Origin: Bacillota bacterium
Lineage (GTDB): Bacteria; Bacillota; Bacilli; Alicyclobacillales; SLC66
Reading direction: 5' to 3'
Length of the DNA: 7,465 nt
Assembly: GCA_021820825.1 (NCBI GenBank)
Contig: JAKADD010000121.1
Span: forward strand, 1 to 7,465
Shown here: positions 6,571 through 7,465 of the stretch, piece after piece
Layout of the letters: each line of letters starts with the position of its first letter
Position numbering within the stretch: position 1 is the stretch's first letter
The notes under the pieces: model-generated
What the model was told of the DNA's origin: nothing
The model's database searches: none
The model's input: the letters and a program-made list of their open reading frames with translations, nothing else
Position numbers and translations under genes: made by a program

Positions 6571-6615
6571 AGTGATAAAAGTCTGCCCTGATTTGGATTA
6601 TCGCTGCTCCCCTAG
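6561..6615. repeat. 18-bp inverted repeat between yqxK and spoIIM
   Basis: CTAGGGGAGCAGTGATAA (6561–6578) pairs with TTATCGCTGCTCCCCTAG (6598–6615) over all 18 positions, with a single G·U wobble, around a 19-nt loop. The end of the right arm overlaps AGGGGG (6614–6619), a likely ribosome-binding site for spoIIM. No oligo-T follows on either strand. It could be an RNA leader structure, an mRNA-stabilising hairpin or a dispersed palindromic repeat. Confidence 0.75.
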
Positions 6616-6630
6616 GGGGTAAATAAGGGA

Positions 6631-7263
6631 ATGTCGACACGGCTGTTCAAACCTCGTGTAAATACAAAGGAAGTGTACCGGCGCGCTCTGCGGACAGCCC
6701 TGTTTTTCGCTGTCTTTTATATGGCGGGAGTCGTGATCGGCCTGGTCCTGCCGCTCACAGTTCCGCACTGGATGCAGAGCGATCTTAGCCAGGCTGTGCA
6801 GCGGGCCCTCGCGCAAAACACCCGCATCTCAGAAACTGTCAGCAGCGCATTCGCCAATGCGGCCCTGCAAGTCGGAATCATTGTCCTGATCTGGTTATTG
6901 GGACAGTCCCCCAGCGGTTTCCCGATTGTTTCGCTCCTGCTTTTTCTGCGCGCTGTGAGTGGTGGGCTGGCGTTTTCGCTGGTTGTATCCGCTGTTGGCT
7001 GGCGTGGGATTGGTATTGATTTGCTTGCTCTGCTCCCTTCGAATATACTTTTTGCAGGCGGCTTCATTATCGCCGCAACTGCAGCGACGACGATGATCCA
7101 GAGACTCTATCGCTCGGAGCTGGGTTCGCCCAGAGAACGCGTGTGGGTCCTGTACCATTCATTTTTTACAGTGGCCGTTCTTGCAGCACTGCTCGGCGGT
7201 ATGCTCGGAGTACTGGTGATGCCGCGGACTCTTGGGTTGTTTGCAGTGCGTGCGCACGGTTGA
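6631..7263 (+). CDS. spoIIM: Stage II sporulation protein M (SpoIIM)
   Basis: Integral membrane protein of the sporulation engulfment machinery. In Bacillus subtilis SpoIIM works with SpoIID and SpoIIP to remodel septal peptidoglycan and is made in the mother cell under sigma-E. 210 aa, close to the usual length (about 214). Five hydrophobic segments are visible at about residues 21–43, 76–91, 97–123, 127–153 and 175–197, preceded by a basic N-terminus. LPSNIL (135–140) resembles the conserved LP-x-N-I-L segment of the family. An in-frame stop at 6613–6615 leaves ATG 6631 as the first possible start. AGGGGG at 6614–6619 is 11 nt away, rather far, while AAGGGA directly abuts the ATG. The 5' region contains strong inverted repeats that may affect ribosome access. 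I could not identify a convincing sigma-E promoter. Its neighbour here is an RNHCP gene, 21 nt downstream. Confidence 0.9.
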   Translation: MSTRLFKPRVNTKEVYRRALRTALFFAVFYMAGVVIGLVLPLTVPHWMQSDLSQAVQRALAQNTRISETVSSAFANAALQVGIIVLIWLLGQSPSGFPIVSLLLFLRAVSGGLAFSLVVSAVGWRGIGIDLLALLPSNILFAGGFIIAATAATTMIQRLYRSELGSPRERVWVLYHSFFTVAVLAALLGGMLGVLVMPRTLGLFAVRAHG

Positions 7264-7284
7264 AAAACGTGTTTGGGGGGCGTT

Positions 7285-7465
7285 ATGGAGAGCAGGCGTT
7301 TTACTGTCATCAACGAGGCTTTCCGATGCCGATTTTGTCATTCGGATGTATTGCCTCTGCGTACGGGATGTCGCAATCACTGCCCGTACTGTCTGCACAG
7401 CATTCATGTCGACGCTTTTCCGGGGGACAGGGCCGCCGGATGCGGGGGGCTGATGATTCCTTTCC
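7285..7465 (+). CDS. RNHCP domain-containing protein, 3' partial
   Basis: The first 60 codons of a gene that runs off the window. The sequence shows a CxxC pair (Cys15, Cys18), then the name-giving RNHCP (residues 30–34) continuing to Tyr35 and Cys36, HVDAFPGDRAA, and CGGLM (Cys53). Together these are the RNHCP domain, a small cysteine-rich, presumably metal-binding domain whose function is not established to my knowledge. The ATG at 7285 follows a GGGGGG tract (7275–7280) after 4 nt, a poor but possible ribosome-binding site. An in-frame TTG at 7273 has no better signal. The gene begins 21 nt after spoIIM on the same strand, so it may be read through from spoIIM. The C-terminus is outside the window. 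Confidence 0.85.
   Translation, partial: MESRRFTVINEAFRCRFCHSDVLPLRTGCRNHCPYCLHSIHVDAFPGDRAAGCGGLMIPF

Noticed and set aside
7232..7453. A 73-codon plus-strand frame across the spoIIM end and RNHCP start
   Set aside because: It is out of frame with both genes; the RNHCP signature is read from ATG 7285 in another frame.

Overview
The window reads as chromosomal core sequence from an endospore-forming member of the Bacillota, of moderately high GC and probably related to the Alicyclobacillaceae. The spore-former call rests on a clear SpoIIM gene. The gene pairs mmdA/yqjD–yqjE and nudF–yqxK also occur in Bacillus-type genomes. The Alicyclobacillaceae placement is a guess from gene order and composition. 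I see no mobile elements, CRISPR arrays, tRNA or rRNA genes.

Bases 1–2644 (+ strand): a biotin-dependent acyl-CoA carboxylase/decarboxylase carboxyltransferase subunit, cut off at its N-terminus by the window edge, followed after 41 nt by an M20 peptidase T-like metallopeptidase. This matches the yqjD–yqjE arrangement of Bacillus. Bases 2616–4385 (− strand): a complete UbiB/ABC1 atypical kinase. Its last 29 nt overlap the end of the peptidase gene tail to tail. It has its own sigma-A-like promoter, decorated with two inverted repeats.

Bases 4386–4737: the UbiB promoter region and a small unrecognised minus-strand gene (72 aa) with a very good ribosome-binding site. It runs head-to-head with an ADP-ribose pyrophosphatase gene (NudF type), whose true start is uncertain. 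Bases 4736–6534 (+): nudF and an endonuclease Q-like protein (YqxK family: PHP domain, zinc ribbon, helix-hairpin-helix) joined by an ATGA stop/start overlap, so probably translationally coupled.

Bases 6535–6630: a compact intergenic region with mutually exclusive inverted repeats, including an 18-bp stem ending at the spoIIM ribosome-binding site. This is the most intriguing non-coding structure in the window. Bases 6631–7263: spoIIM, an engulfment membrane protein. Bases 7285–7465: the beginning of an RNHCP-domain zinc-finger-like gene, cut by the window edge.

The genes are mostly conserved housekeeping and sporulation functions. I did not find a convincing new multi-gene system. The items worth following are the attenuator-like leader of spoIIM, the small divergent gene with the ambiguous nudF start, and the dyads at the UbiB promoter.
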